A program made the translations under genes and the position numbers. Shown here one piece after another: positions 35,404-42,641 of a stretch of DNA of 64,000 nucleotides. The notes beneath the pieces were generated by a model. That model made no database searches. It saw only the letters and a list, made by a program, of their open reading frames with translations, and was not told where the DNA came from. Location: the IMG/VR virus record IMGVR_UViG_3300025141_016305, positions 111,012-175,011 of that record. One strand, 5' to 3'. The DNA is from a virus. Positions within the stretch are counted from its first letter, which is position 1, and each line of letters begins with the position of its first letter.

Positions 35404-35577
35404 CTATTTTATACCGCGAACATTAGGGTAGTTGCTTGCAAACCAGTCGCAAGTTTCTTTTAATGATTCTTTAAAATTAGTATATTTACATTCATATCCC
35501 ATCGATCTTAACAATGAATTACTAGATGGCTTTCTTTGTTGTCCTGTTGGTTTCGAGGTGTCCCAAACTTTTTTCAT
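35404..35577 (-). pseudogene. C-terminal remnant of GDP-L-fucose synthase
   Basis: 57 codons: VWDTSKPTGQQRKPSSNS near the start, then MGYECKYTNFKESLKETC and DWFASNYPNVRG. This matches the C-terminal end of Fcl/WcaG-type epimerase-reductases (typically WDTSKPxGQxRK...). The Rossmann domain is missing and no SD precedes the ATG. Fcl acts on the Gmd product, and a complete gmd lies at 6507-7478, so the phage lineage seems to have carried and lost this step. Confidence 0.7.
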
Positions 35578-35597
35578 TATATTTTAAAAACTTAGAA

Positions 35598-35768
35598 TCA
35601 ATATTCCGCTTGATTATAAGTGTTTAGTATCTCTTTTTTCTTTTTTATAATTATCTCTAAGCGCTTGGCAAAATGAATTTTATTACCCCTCTTTGCCTGA
35701 GATATTGTTTTCTCTAAATGCACTATATCTTCTCTTATTTTTCTTATCTTATTTGAGTTCATACTCAT
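35598..35768 (-). CDS. Small basic coiled-coil protein
   Basis: 56 residues from ATG at 35768 (a second ATG at 35762). It is Lys/Ile/Glu-rich and helical throughout (IREDIVHLEKTISQAK, RLEIIIKKKKEIL). A GGAGG lies 13 bases upstream, within the end of the preceding gene. Coding status rests on the open frame and tight spacing. Function unknown. Confidence 0.5.
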   Translation of the reverse strand: MSMNSNKIRKIREDIVHLEKTISQAKRGNKIHFAKRLEIIIKKKKEILNTYNQAEY

Positions 35769-35773
35769 GATAT

Positions 35774-36100
35774 TTATTCATCCTCCACTTCATGATATTC
35801 GACATAAACTTTATATCTCATAGATATCGAGTCAATGCCGCCGCCAGGCGGCGGAGACGATGGCGCAAAATACACATTCTTAACAGCATCATCTTCCATT
35901 AAACTTATTATAAAATCAAAAGAGATTACTCTTACTGTAAATCTATAAGTGTTAACTGCTTTTCTAAATTTTTTATGATTTGAAAATCCAACAAGGTATT
36001 GGTTTATACTTTCCATGTGAGTCCGCAATACCTCCATAGACTCGGCTTCTGTAAGTGCGCGCCACTTAATATCGTCTTCGCTCTTGTTTTCTGTGGCCAT
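35774..36100 (-). CDS. Small phage protein, unknown
   Basis: 108 residues. It begins MATENKSEDDIKWRALTEAES and has a helical N-terminal half, a PSSPPPGGG loop, and a beta-rich end (MRYKVYVEYHEVEDE). It is in an array of small genes (35598-36280). No family recognised. Confidence 0.5.
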   Translation of the reverse strand: MATENKSEDDIKWRALTEAESMEVLRTHMESINQYLVGFSNHKKFRKAVNTYRFTVRVISFDFIISLMEDDAVKNVYFAPSSPPPGGGIDSISMRYKVYVEYHEVEDE

Positions 36101-36103
36101 GGT

Positions 36104-36280
36104 CTAATCTCTCTGAGATTTCAATATTAAAGCTCTCAATTCTTTCAATTCTTTTATTGCTGTCATAGAATTTTTGCGTACGCGGCGGCCGGCTGAAACA
36201 TTCCCGTCCTCAGATTTTTCTGCGTCCAGTGCAGAACTCTGCAATATATCAATAATTTCTGCTAATTTTTCGTTAATCAT
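36104..36280 (-). CDS. Histone H1-like small protein
   Basis: 58 residues with a strong SD (AGGAG) and ATGA overlap with the upstream cupin gene. The C-terminal half VSAGRRVRKNSMTAIKELKELRALIL resembles the AGRRxRKxLxEIKKLxxxxR core of the histone H1-like proteins of T4-like marine phages. Such proteins probably bind DNA. The acidic N-terminus is atypical for a histone. Confidence 0.55.
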   Translation of the reverse strand: MINEKLAEIIDILQSSALDAEKSEDGNVSAGRRVRKNSMTAIKELKELRALILKSQRD

Positions 36281-36638
36281 GACTTTCTCCTTCTATTCTG
36301 TTGTAATCGTCACTATATCTAATTATATCCTCTTCCTGAAAAGTTTCCCCTGTCTGGACTTCTACAAATATTAAACACTGATTTTTGTTTGTATTTTCGA
36401 TTCTATGTTTTGTTCCTTTGGGTATGCTTATGATGCTACCGTATTTTACTGGACTCTTCTTGTCATCGATGGTAACTTCTCCATAACCTGAGACAACTAC
36501 CCAAATTTCATTTCTCTTTTTATGAGATTGATAGCTGATTCTATGACTAGGATTAATAATTATTCTTTTTAATTTATATTGAAGCTCATCCAAAAGTACT
36601 TCATAAGTTCCCCACGGTCGATGAATATGATTTGGCAT
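36273..36638 (-). CDS. Mannose-6-phosphate isomerase type II cupin
   Basis: 121 residues. HRPWGTYEVL at the start and the cupin barrel (RISYQSHKKRNEIWVVVSGYGEVTIDD, GSIISIPKGTKHRIEN) match the stand-alone C-terminal domain of GMP/PMI bifunctional enzymes. The type II isomerase makes mannose-6-phosphate from fructose-6-phosphate, feeding GDP-mannose and the Gmd step at 6507. No GDP-mannose pyrophosphorylase is in the window. SD AAGGG precedes the ATG. Confidence 0.78.
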   Translation of the reverse strand: MPNHIHRPWGTYEVLLDELQYKLKRIIINPSHRISYQSHKKRNEIWVVVSGYGEVTIDDKKSPVKYGSIISIPKGTKHRIENTNKNQCLIFVEVQTGETFQEEDIIRYSDDYNRIEGESHD

Positions 36639-36660
36639 TTTTCCCTTTTATATTTTGTTT

Positions 36661-36737
36661 TGGTGGGCCTCCGCGGACTTGAACCGCGAACCTGCCGGTT
36701 ATGAGCCGGATGCTCTAACCTATTGAGCTAGAGGCCC
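36661..36737 (-). tRNA. tRNA with CAU anticodon, probable tRNA-Ile2
   Basis: A 77-base cloverleaf with encoded CCA: acceptor GGGCCTC/GAGGCCC, D-arm GCTC/GAGC, anticodon loop CTCATAA (CAT), T-arm CGCGG-TTCAAGT-CCGCG. A CAU anticodon can be Met, or Ile2 when C34 is lysidinylated. C4-G69 and C5-G68, which are known TilS recognition pairs, are both present, and a tilS-like gene lies 21 bases upstream. This supports Ile2 (AUA decoding). The 27-43 pair (T-C) is mismatched. Confidence 0.92.
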
Positions 36738-36743
36738 GATACT

Positions 36744-36751
36744 TATTTATA
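36744..36751 (-). promoter_or_regulatory. T4-type late promoter TATAAATA before the tRNA
   Basis: A perfect TATAAATA on the minus strand ends 6 bases before the tRNA 5' end (36737). T4-like gp55 sigma recognises this consensus, and a gp55-like gene is at 5044-5739. The spacing would put the transcript start at about the tRNA's first base. Confidence 0.45.
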
Positions 36752-36758
36752 CCAAACA

Positions 36759-37361
36759 TTACTTATAAATTTCAATTAATTTTTTTCTAATTGTTGTCCT
36801 CAGCCCGGGATTGACCACTAATACTTGAGGTAAAATATTTATTCTTGTATGATTTCTCATAAAATTTAAATGAGAATTAGAAGGGTCTTGAATCCAAGAA
36901 ACTTTTTTTTTAATTGCATAATCTTTTATCGTTTTTTTATTTGTCATCAAAAACGGTCTAAAAATATTCTCACCTCTTTTATAGGGTATTAGACGGCCAT
37001 GGCCATGCAAACTTGACATAATCCAAGTTTCTACGCAATCATCGAGGTGATGACAAGTAATAATAAACCTACTACCAAGATTGTTGAGGAAATCATATCT
37101 TTCGTCTCTCCAAAACTCTTCTAAAGAACGCTTGCCTTTAACTCCATTGACCCTACCAATAATTAGTTCTAGTTTATTCTCATTTGCATAGTTTTCAACA
37201 AATTCTTGAGCTTTTTGCGAATGATTCGTGTCATGATTAAAGTAAGCTAATTTTATTCTTCTTTTTCCCTGCTTGAGAAAATGAGCGAAAACCATCGAAT
37301 CAATGCCGCCAGAACATGCAATAGTTACATTTCTAGGGATTTTTCCAATTATACGTATCAT
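36759..37361 (-). CDS. tilS: TilS-like tRNA(Ile)-lysidine synthetase
   Basis: 200 residues, the PP-loop ATPase domain alone. ACSGGIDSM at residues 15-23 is the P-loop, CHHLDDCVETWI is the HxxDDxxET motif, and DPSN followed by RNHTRINILPQV is the diagnostic TilS ending. The enzyme converts C34 to lysidine so that CAU reads AUA and is charged with Ile. The C-terminal domains of longer TilS proteins are absent. The CAU tRNA lies immediately downstream on the same strand. Confidence 0.87.
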   Translation of the reverse strand: MIRIIGKIPRNVTIACSGGIDSMVFAHFLKQGKRRIKLAYFNHDTNHSQKAQEFVENYANENKLELIIGRVNGVKGKRSLEEFWRDERYDFLNNLGSRFIITCHHLDDCVETWIMSSLHGHGRLIPYKRGENIFRPFLMTNKKTIKDYAIKKKVSWIQDPSNSHLNFMRNHTRINILPQVLVVNPGLRTTIRKKLIEIYK

Positions 37362-37393
37362 ACTTTATATGATATAAGATTGCTTTAAAAAAA

Positions 37394-37600
37394 TCAAGCT
37401 TTTCTTTTGTCTGCGTGTTCTTTTCCTTTTTTCAACCATTCATGAGTTGCGTCAAGATTTAAGTGTTTTGGAATCTCGACCATAGGCAAAAATCCATGAA
37501 CCAAGAAAAAAGCAGATCGGTATAAAAAACCAAGTCCCAAAGATCCAGCAAACTTAAGATGAGAGATATAAGTTTCATTATTTTCCTTAAGGTGCTTCAT
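37394..37600 (-). CDS. DUF6356-like small membrane protein
   Basis: 68 residues from ATG at 37600; an upstream ATG at 37612 falls in the repeated leader (ATGTTTAATAATATG), so it is not used in my model. One transmembrane helix is visible (GSLGLGFLYRSAFFLVHGFLP, residues about 25-45), preceded by HLKENNETYISHLKFA, the family's conserved opening. Function unknown; it occurs in marine phages. Confidence 0.65.
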   Translation of the reverse strand: MKHLKENNETYISHLKFAGSLGLGFLYRSAFFLVHGFLPMVEIPKHLNLDATHEWLKKGKEHADKRKA

Positions 37601-37641
37601 ATTATTAAACATCTCCCAACAAGAGAAAAGTTGGTGGAGAG
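37601..37641 (-). repeat. Repeated leader element, copy A
   Basis: Minus-strand sequence containing CTCCACCAACTTTTCTCTTGTTGGGAG and a TTTAATA box ending at the ATG of 37600. The CCAAC/GTTGG arms form a small stem around TTTTCTCTT. Copies B (38639-38681) and C (45266-45309) share the same framework. Confidence 0.6.
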
Positions 37642-37651
37642 GGTGGGTTTC

Positions 37652-38638
37652 TTACCAGGTAGAGAGAGCAGACCGCTTCCAAGTATTTGTCGCGACACAA
37701 ACATAGACATAGTTTGTATCCCAGCAAATCATCCCGGCTGTGCCTGTGGCTGTGGCGCTAGCTGGAGTTTGCGAATCTCTGAGTCTTATCGCGTCTGCGT
37801 CGATATCCAACACTTCTGTCGGAGAGGTTGTGCCAATACCGACCTTTGGCGCGCCATAAGCATCATATTTAAATGTCATAACATCTATAGGAGTACCGGT
37901 TGGGGCTTGTTGAATTACAAGATTGTTTGAATCATTGTGCAAAGCCCAATCTACAAATCCGTGCCTATCGTTTTGGAGGACAATCCAATTTTCACCATCG
38001 TTTCGGGAATGGACCGACAATATTCCGTTACCATAGTTGTTGAATGAGTTGATCGACACTGTTTCACCAAACGTATGTGTAGTTCCATCTTCAGAGGTTA
38101 TATGAAGACTAGATTCGGTACCATCTAGTTCTTGAGAACTCCACAAAGCAACCTGACCATCGGTAGGAGCATATACCTCTTTAACGGATATCGAATCAAT
38201 TGAAAAAGCGGTGGAAGAACCTATTGAGCTTATCTCTAGAGACGTGCCGCCGGCCTTTATCAGTTGGGTATATGTATTTGCGCCGTTCCCACCAATGTAT
38301 GTTGGCGAAGTACTTGGCGAAACATTGCCAAGCTTCACCATCATATTTGAAGCAGTTGTTACGTTGCTGATTGTGAATTGAATTAAGTACAAGGTACCAG
38401 ATGATACCCCCGACAATGTTTGGGTTAAAGCGCTGTACGTGTAACCAGAACCGGCGGACTTAGTTAATTTTCCGGAGTCATAAGCCCAATCAGTCCCTAA
38501 CGACCAACTGCTAGCATCACTATCAAAAGTCCCATTTGTGACCAGTTCGGTACCTAAATCGGTTGTACCAAGCTTTATACTTTTTGTAATTGCTTCTGAC
38601 CAACCTATTTGTTCTACATCTAGTTTTGCTCTAGCCAT
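37652..38638 (-). CDS. Tail-fibre/appendage-like virion protein
   Basis: 328 residues. Residues 25-155 look like a carbohydrate-binding-module beta sandwich (LVTNGTFDSDASSWSLG, YTYSALTQTLSG). The C-terminal half is fibre-like, with VGIGTTSPTEVLDIDADAI, typical of phage tail-fibre adhesins, and a final cap ending in RSALSTW. No SD; a CTAATTA box and the leader element precede the ATG. Probably the receptor-binding or decoration protein. Confidence 0.7.
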   Translation of the reverse strand: MARAKLDVEQIGWSEAITKSIKLGTTDLGTELVTNGTFDSDASSWSLGTDWAYDSGKLTKSAGSGYTYSALTQTLSGVSSGTLYLIQFTISNVTTASNMMVKLGNVSPSTSPTYIGGNGANTYTQLIKAGGTSLEISSIGSSTAFSIDSISVKEVYAPTDGQVALWSSQELDGTESSLHITSEDGTTHTFGETVSINSFNNYGNGILSVHSRNDGENWIVLQNDRHGFVDWALHNDSNNLVIQQAPTGTPIDVMTFKYDAYGAPKVGIGTTSPTEVLDIDADAIRLRDSQTPASATATGTAGMICWDTNYVYVCVATNTWKRSALSTW

Positions 38639-38978
<340 letters not shown>

Positions 38979-39074
38979 TTAACAGCAACCACTCTTGCAA
39001 GTGCAACACCCGCAACAGCAGCAGCAATGTTTTGAATTAAATAAATTAACCAATCTATGCAATAAACCTTTCAT
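38979..39074 (-). CDS. 31-residue Cys-rich (metallothionein-like) peptide
   Basis: ATG at 39074 with a strong SD (AAGGGGGT, 7 bases away). The product is 31 residues, with a basic hydrophobic first half (MKGLLHRLVNLFNSKH) and then CCCCCGCCTCKSGCC, ten Cys in the last fifteen residues. That density suggests metal binding. The stop codon (38981-38979) abuts the tmRNA 5' end at 38978, so the tmRNA must be processed from, or started within, this gene. No named family recognised. Confidence 0.6.
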   Translation of the reverse strand: MKGLLHRLVNLFNSKHCCCCCGCCTCKSGCC

Positions 39075-39097
39075 GATAATTACCCCCTTTTAAGTAA

Positions 39098-39967
39098 TTA
39101 CCACTCTTCTGGAAAATTAGTCTTAAGAAAATTTAGTGCTCTCTCTTTTTGAGCTTGAGTTTCCCAGGAATATTCTTCGTCTCCTGTTGTTCTGGGTATT
39201 ATGTGCTCTACTTTTGAATGGGGATTAAAATCTAGCTTTAAACTTTCATCTTTTCGCACCCTATAAGACCATTCTATGTCATCTCCATAATAATGAAGCA
39301 AATCTTCGTTAAGTGGATACTTTTCCCATGCGGCTTTTTTACCTACAGTATAATTCCCGTCAAAATATTGATGTCTAGTAAAGGATTTTTGATCATATGG
39401 TAACAACATCCTCTTTGGTAGTGTCGGATGATCCCACAAAATCCAGTCCCTATATCTTTCCCCAGAAATTGTATGTTTCACATTCCAACAAAAATCCCAA
39501 TCATATCCAAATTTATTAAAACCATTGAACCAGTCTTTATCAAATTTATAATAATCATGAAAAATAACCACATTCTCATATTTTGCATTTTGCCAAATAA
39601 GATTCTTCTTTTTGGTTGTCCAACCACTCTTAATACCCGGGTGTTTTCTTTTATTTATATCTAACTTCTTTACAACATATTCTTCGGATTTTTCATCTTT
39701 TATAGAGAGTCCGTTTCTTAGTTTTAAGAAACTGTCGTCTTTAATCCAATCTGTTTGATCGTCAAAAGGGATATGTTTAACATCTCCAAAAGCATGTAGG
39801 CGGTATGCATTGCGGCCATTTTTTGGATACGGACCTCCAACTATAATGATTTCATATTCCGGAATATTCAAATTTCTTATTGAGTCCAATATCGTTAATA
39901 TCTTATCTCTCCAAGCTAAATGATTTTCATTTTCGCTAGCTACCGTTGGAAAACCAAATGTCCACAT
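39098..39967 (-). CDS. GT2-like glycosyltransferase of the acid cassette
   Basis: 289 residues. YEIIIVGGPYPKNGRNAY and VVIFHDYYKFDKDW (a DYYxFD-type metal loop), with a later DDIEWSYRVR acceptor-site motif, fit a GT-A enzyme. It is the last gene of a six-gene coupled run that starts at 43669, so it is the likely user of the activated product made there. Donor and acceptor unknown. Confidence 0.7.
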   Translation of the reverse strand: MWTFGFPTVASENENHLAWRDKILTILDSIRNLNIPEYEIIIVGGPYPKNGRNAYRLHAFGDVKHIPFDDQTDWIKDDSFLKLRNGLSIKDEKSEEYVVKKLDINKRKHPGIKSGWTTKKKNLIWQNAKYENVVIFHDYYKFDKDWFNGFNKFGYDWDFCWNVKHTISGERYRDWILWDHPTLPKRMLLPYDQKSFTRHQYFDGNYTVGKKAAWEKYPLNEDLLHYYGDDIEWSYRVRKDESLKLDFNPHSKVEHIIPRTTGDEEYSWETQAQKERALNFLKTNFPEEW

Positions 39968-39979
39968 AAACTTTATCTC

Positions 39980-40336
39980 CTATTTGCTCACTAAGCGTTT
40001 ATTATAATTAATTGTTATGATGCATTGCTGCAGCGGGTCGTCGTAATCTAAAATCGACGCATTTATATTTTTGTCATCAATAAATATATCATACTCAGGT
40101 TTGCCAACCATAAATTTATGATATTTTACTCCCCATTTTTTTAATTGATTTTTAGTAAATTCGTACCAATCTTTTTTGGTAATCGTACCCCTAGCGGTCC
40201 AATACACGATTTCATGGCCGTTTTCATACAGTTTGTTTATCTTTTCTATTCTATCTTTTAGCGGTCTAGAATTTTCATAATTTAAATCTAATTGGCGCGT
40301 ACATATAGTACCATCAATATCAACAAAAATTTTCAT
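39980..40336 (-). CDS. HAD-family sugar-phosphate phosphatase, second copy
   Basis: 118 residues. IFVDIDGTIC (residues 3-12), YWTARGT and DIFIDDKN form HAD motifs I, II and IV. It is a clear relative of 8484-8789, longer by a C-terminal tail. Like that copy it neighbours an aldolase/synthase gene and a CMP-transferase gene. A dephosphorylation step between condensation and activation is the likely job. Confidence 0.8.
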   Translation of the reverse strand: MKIFVDIDGTICTRQLDLNYENSRPLKDRIEKINKLYENGHEIVYWTARGTITKKDWYEFTKNQLKKWGVKYHKFMVGKPEYDIFIDDKNINASILDYDDPLQQCIITINYNKRLVSK

Positions 40337-40339
40337 TTT

Positions 40340-41284
40340 TCAACTTTCAACTTCACAATATGGATCTTTATTATCCAATATATTTACTGCTGTGGTACAT
40401 GCTTTTCTTCTCATTTCTTCAAAAGACTGCTCAGAATAAAACGATGTATGAGGATTAATGATTACGCGGTTACTATAATAACCGCTAAGCCACTTATCTA
40501 AAAAAGAACACCTAAGTGGGGGTTCCGTTTTTAAAACATCCAAATAAACATTTGAAATTTCTTTAGAATCTAGTGCCTTTTCTAAAGATTTATAATCTTC
40601 AATTAAATTACCTCTTGCAGTATTCACTATTGTAGACCCTTTTTTCATATTTTTTAAAAATTCTTTATTTATCATACCAACTGTTTCATTGTTACATGGT
40701 ACGTGAATTGAAATAAAGTCTGAAGTTTTTAACAAATCATTTAAAATGTTAACTCTTTTGCATTCCAAGACCTTTTCGTATCCTTGGGAAACATATGGAT
40801 CGTAAAATAAAACATCAAAACCGAAAGACTTACATAAACGGATTAACACACTACCGATTCGGCCAGCGCCTATAACTCCTACTTTTATTAAGTTGGCTCT
40901 TTGTATGTTCTTGTTTGGCAATTGCCATTTTTCAGATAAATAGTTTTGTTTAGATAAACAATTATATTCATATATATTTCTATATTTTGCAAAAATAAAA
41001 GCGGCGGCTGATTGTGCGACCTCATGAACTCCATAATCTGGTATTATACAGACTTTTATTCCTCTTTTTTGAGCTTCTTTTACATCTACATTATCATATC
41101 CCACACCATATCTAACCACAGCTCTTAACGACTTGAATTTATCAAAAAAAACATTATTTATTTTTTCATTCCAAGCTAGATAAACAGTTGCATCATAGTT
41201 TTCCCTACTAATCTCGTTACCTAAAATCTCTTTTTCTATATCAGTGATTTCAATATCATTGGATATACACACTCTACGCATCAA
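40340..41284 (-). CDS. D-isomer 2-hydroxyacid dehydrogenase
   Basis: 314 residues, phosphoglycerate-dehydrogenase-like. VGVIGAGRIGSVLIR is the NAD site. The catalytic Arg lies in NTARGNLIED, the Glu in LKTEPPL and the His in INPHTSFYS. Without an ACT domain it is a short member related to PGDH/PdxB/glycerate dehydrogenase. ATGA overlap with the aldolase. It could oxidise or reduce a 2-hydroxy acid made by the GAPDH-like step. Confidence 0.87.
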   Translation of the reverse strand: MMRRVCISNDIEITDIEKEILGNEISRENYDATVYLAWNEKINNVFFDKFKSLRAVVRYGVGYDNVDVKEAQKRGIKVCIIPDYGVHEVAQSAAAFIFAKYRNIYEYNCLSKQNYLSEKWQLPNKNIQRANLIKVGVIGAGRIGSVLIRLCKSFGFDVLFYDPYVSQGYEKVLECKRVNILNDLLKTSDFISIHVPCNNETVGMINKEFLKNMKKGSTIVNTARGNLIEDYKSLEKALDSKEISNVYLDVLKTEPPLRCSFLDKWLSGYYSNRVIINPHTSFYSEQSFEEMRRKACTTAVNILDNKDPYCEVES

Positions 41285-41976
41285 ATGCCTCTGTTGTTTA
41301 AAATCAGTTTATAGGAATCCATTAATACAGTTGTATCCATCCCCAAAGCAAAAAAAGAAAAATCATCTTCGTATTTCTCTACATCCAAAGAATTTCTAAC
41401 CAGATGAATCGCTGCCTTGTTTTTCGGAATAAGTAATTTATATTTTTTTATTGCATTCAAAAAATTTTCATTTTCAAAATCCCCAACGCAACCATAACTG
41501 GCAGATAGATCATACATCCCTATAAGAAAATGATCAATATCAAAATTGATCATTTCATCCAGAATGTCAATCCCCTCTTTTGATTCAATCATAGCAATTA
41601 TTTTTGGGTTTGCTTTATCTAAATCCCTAGTTCCCCACATGTTTTCGCGAACTAATCCCTGGCCGCGTTGGCCGCCATGGCGAGGATATTTACACATTTT
41701 AATAATTTTTTGACAATATTGAATACTATCTACAGTAGAAAAAATAGCATAATCTATACCACTATCTAAACAGGTTCGAACCAAATGATCATCAGCATAT
41801 GTAAATCTTACACCACATTTTTTACCACACAATTTTACAGTCTGTATACATGAAAACAAACTTTCATTAGAAAAATTTGAATGTTCTGCATCCAGGATTA
41901 CTCCTTCACAATCTGCATTACAAAGAATCTCACTAATAATGGTACTGGGTATCTGTTGCCAGGAAAACTTTCTCAC
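41281..41976 (-). CDS. HpcH/HpaI-family aldolase
   Basis: 231 residues from GTG at 41976, which overlaps the upstream stop as GTGA; an ATG at 42003 lies inside that gene. GVILDAEHSNFS, CGVRFTYAD (catalytic Arg), IAMIESKEGIDIL (metal-binding Glu) and GMYDLSASYG are the family marks. Such enzymes reversibly join pyruvate to an aldehyde to give 4-hydroxy-2-oxo acids. Substrates here are unknown. Confidence 0.8.
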   Translation of the reverse strand: MRKFSWQQIPSTIISEILCNADCEGVILDAEHSNFSNESLFSCIQTVKLCGKKCGVRFTYADDHLVRTCLDSGIDYAIFSTVDSIQYCQKIIKMCKYPRHGGQRGQGLVRENMWGTRDLDKANPKIIAMIESKEGIDILDEMINFDIDHFLIGMYDLSASYGCVGDFENENFLNAIKKYKLLIPKNKAAIHLVRNSLDVEKYEDDFSFFALGMDTTVLMDSYKLILNNRGI

Positions 41977-42641
41977 CCCAGCACTCCGGGGGCCATCAAA
42001 CATGCCATTTCAAAATCATCCCAATAATCTATTTCCACTGCTTCTTTTTTCGAAACTCTAAATTTAAATGGATTAGTTCCCATCCAGTATTTAACTTCTC
42101 TTTGTTTTTTTACACTAGCTGTATATGCTGCTCCGGTTATTTGATCCCAAGATGGTAATTCCTGTGTAAAATTATGCCAGGGCCCTGGATTAAAATTGAT
42201 GCATCTTCCCTTTTCGTCCAATAAAAAATCGTTATAAGGTACAGTTGTTACAACACTATCTTTCGTATTTTTATCAATCACTTCCTTTTCATAAGCTTCT
42301 ATAATTTGGTCATATCTAGTAAAAAACGGATTTGTTACCATCGCCCATGTAATAATATCCTCTTCAGAAAAATGTGATATAATATCTAAAATATATTCAT
42401 GAAGGCGTGCGTCATTACACATGTAGTCGCTTCTCGAAATAAAACTTATGTTATTCTGCTCAGCTATAAGCCTTGCTTTAGAACTGTTACTTGCCACTAC
42501 GATATCGTCGACTTTGGTGCATGATTTAAGTTGTTCTATTTTAAGATTAAGTAAAGACTTGTCCTTATGAAAGTTTCTAAAATTCTTATTTTTAACCCTT
42601 GTTGAACCCTCTCTTACAGGAATTACTGCAATGTGTTTCAT
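41973..42641 (-). CDS. Acylneuraminate-type cytidylyltransferase
   Basis: 222 residues. AVIPVREGSTRVKNKNFRNF is the CTP-binding signature, with Thr for Ser/Lys at one position. VVASNSSKARLIAEQNNISF and a C-terminal VSKKEAVEIDYWDDFEMA (the EAxxIDxxxD motif) complete the fold. It is only distantly related to 9600-10244. It would activate an acidic product with CTP. ATGA overlap with the GAPDH-like gene. Confidence 0.83.
   Translation of the reverse strand: MKHIAVIPVREGSTRVKNKNFRNFHKDKSLLNLKIEQLKSCTKVDDIVVASNSSKARLIAEQNNISFISRSDYMCNDARLHEYILDIISHFSEEDIITWAMVTNPFFTRYDQIIEAYEKEVIDKNTKDSVVTTVPYNDFLLDEKGRCINFNPGPWHNFTQELPSWDQITGAAYTASVKKQREVKYWMGTNPFKFRVSKKEAVEIDYWDDFEMACLMAPGVLG

Noticed and set aside
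37601-37612. The upstream ATG at 37612 as start of the membrane protein
   Set aside because: It lies in the repeated leader, which aligns with non-coding leader in copies B and C; the ATG at 37600 starts the conserved family sequence.
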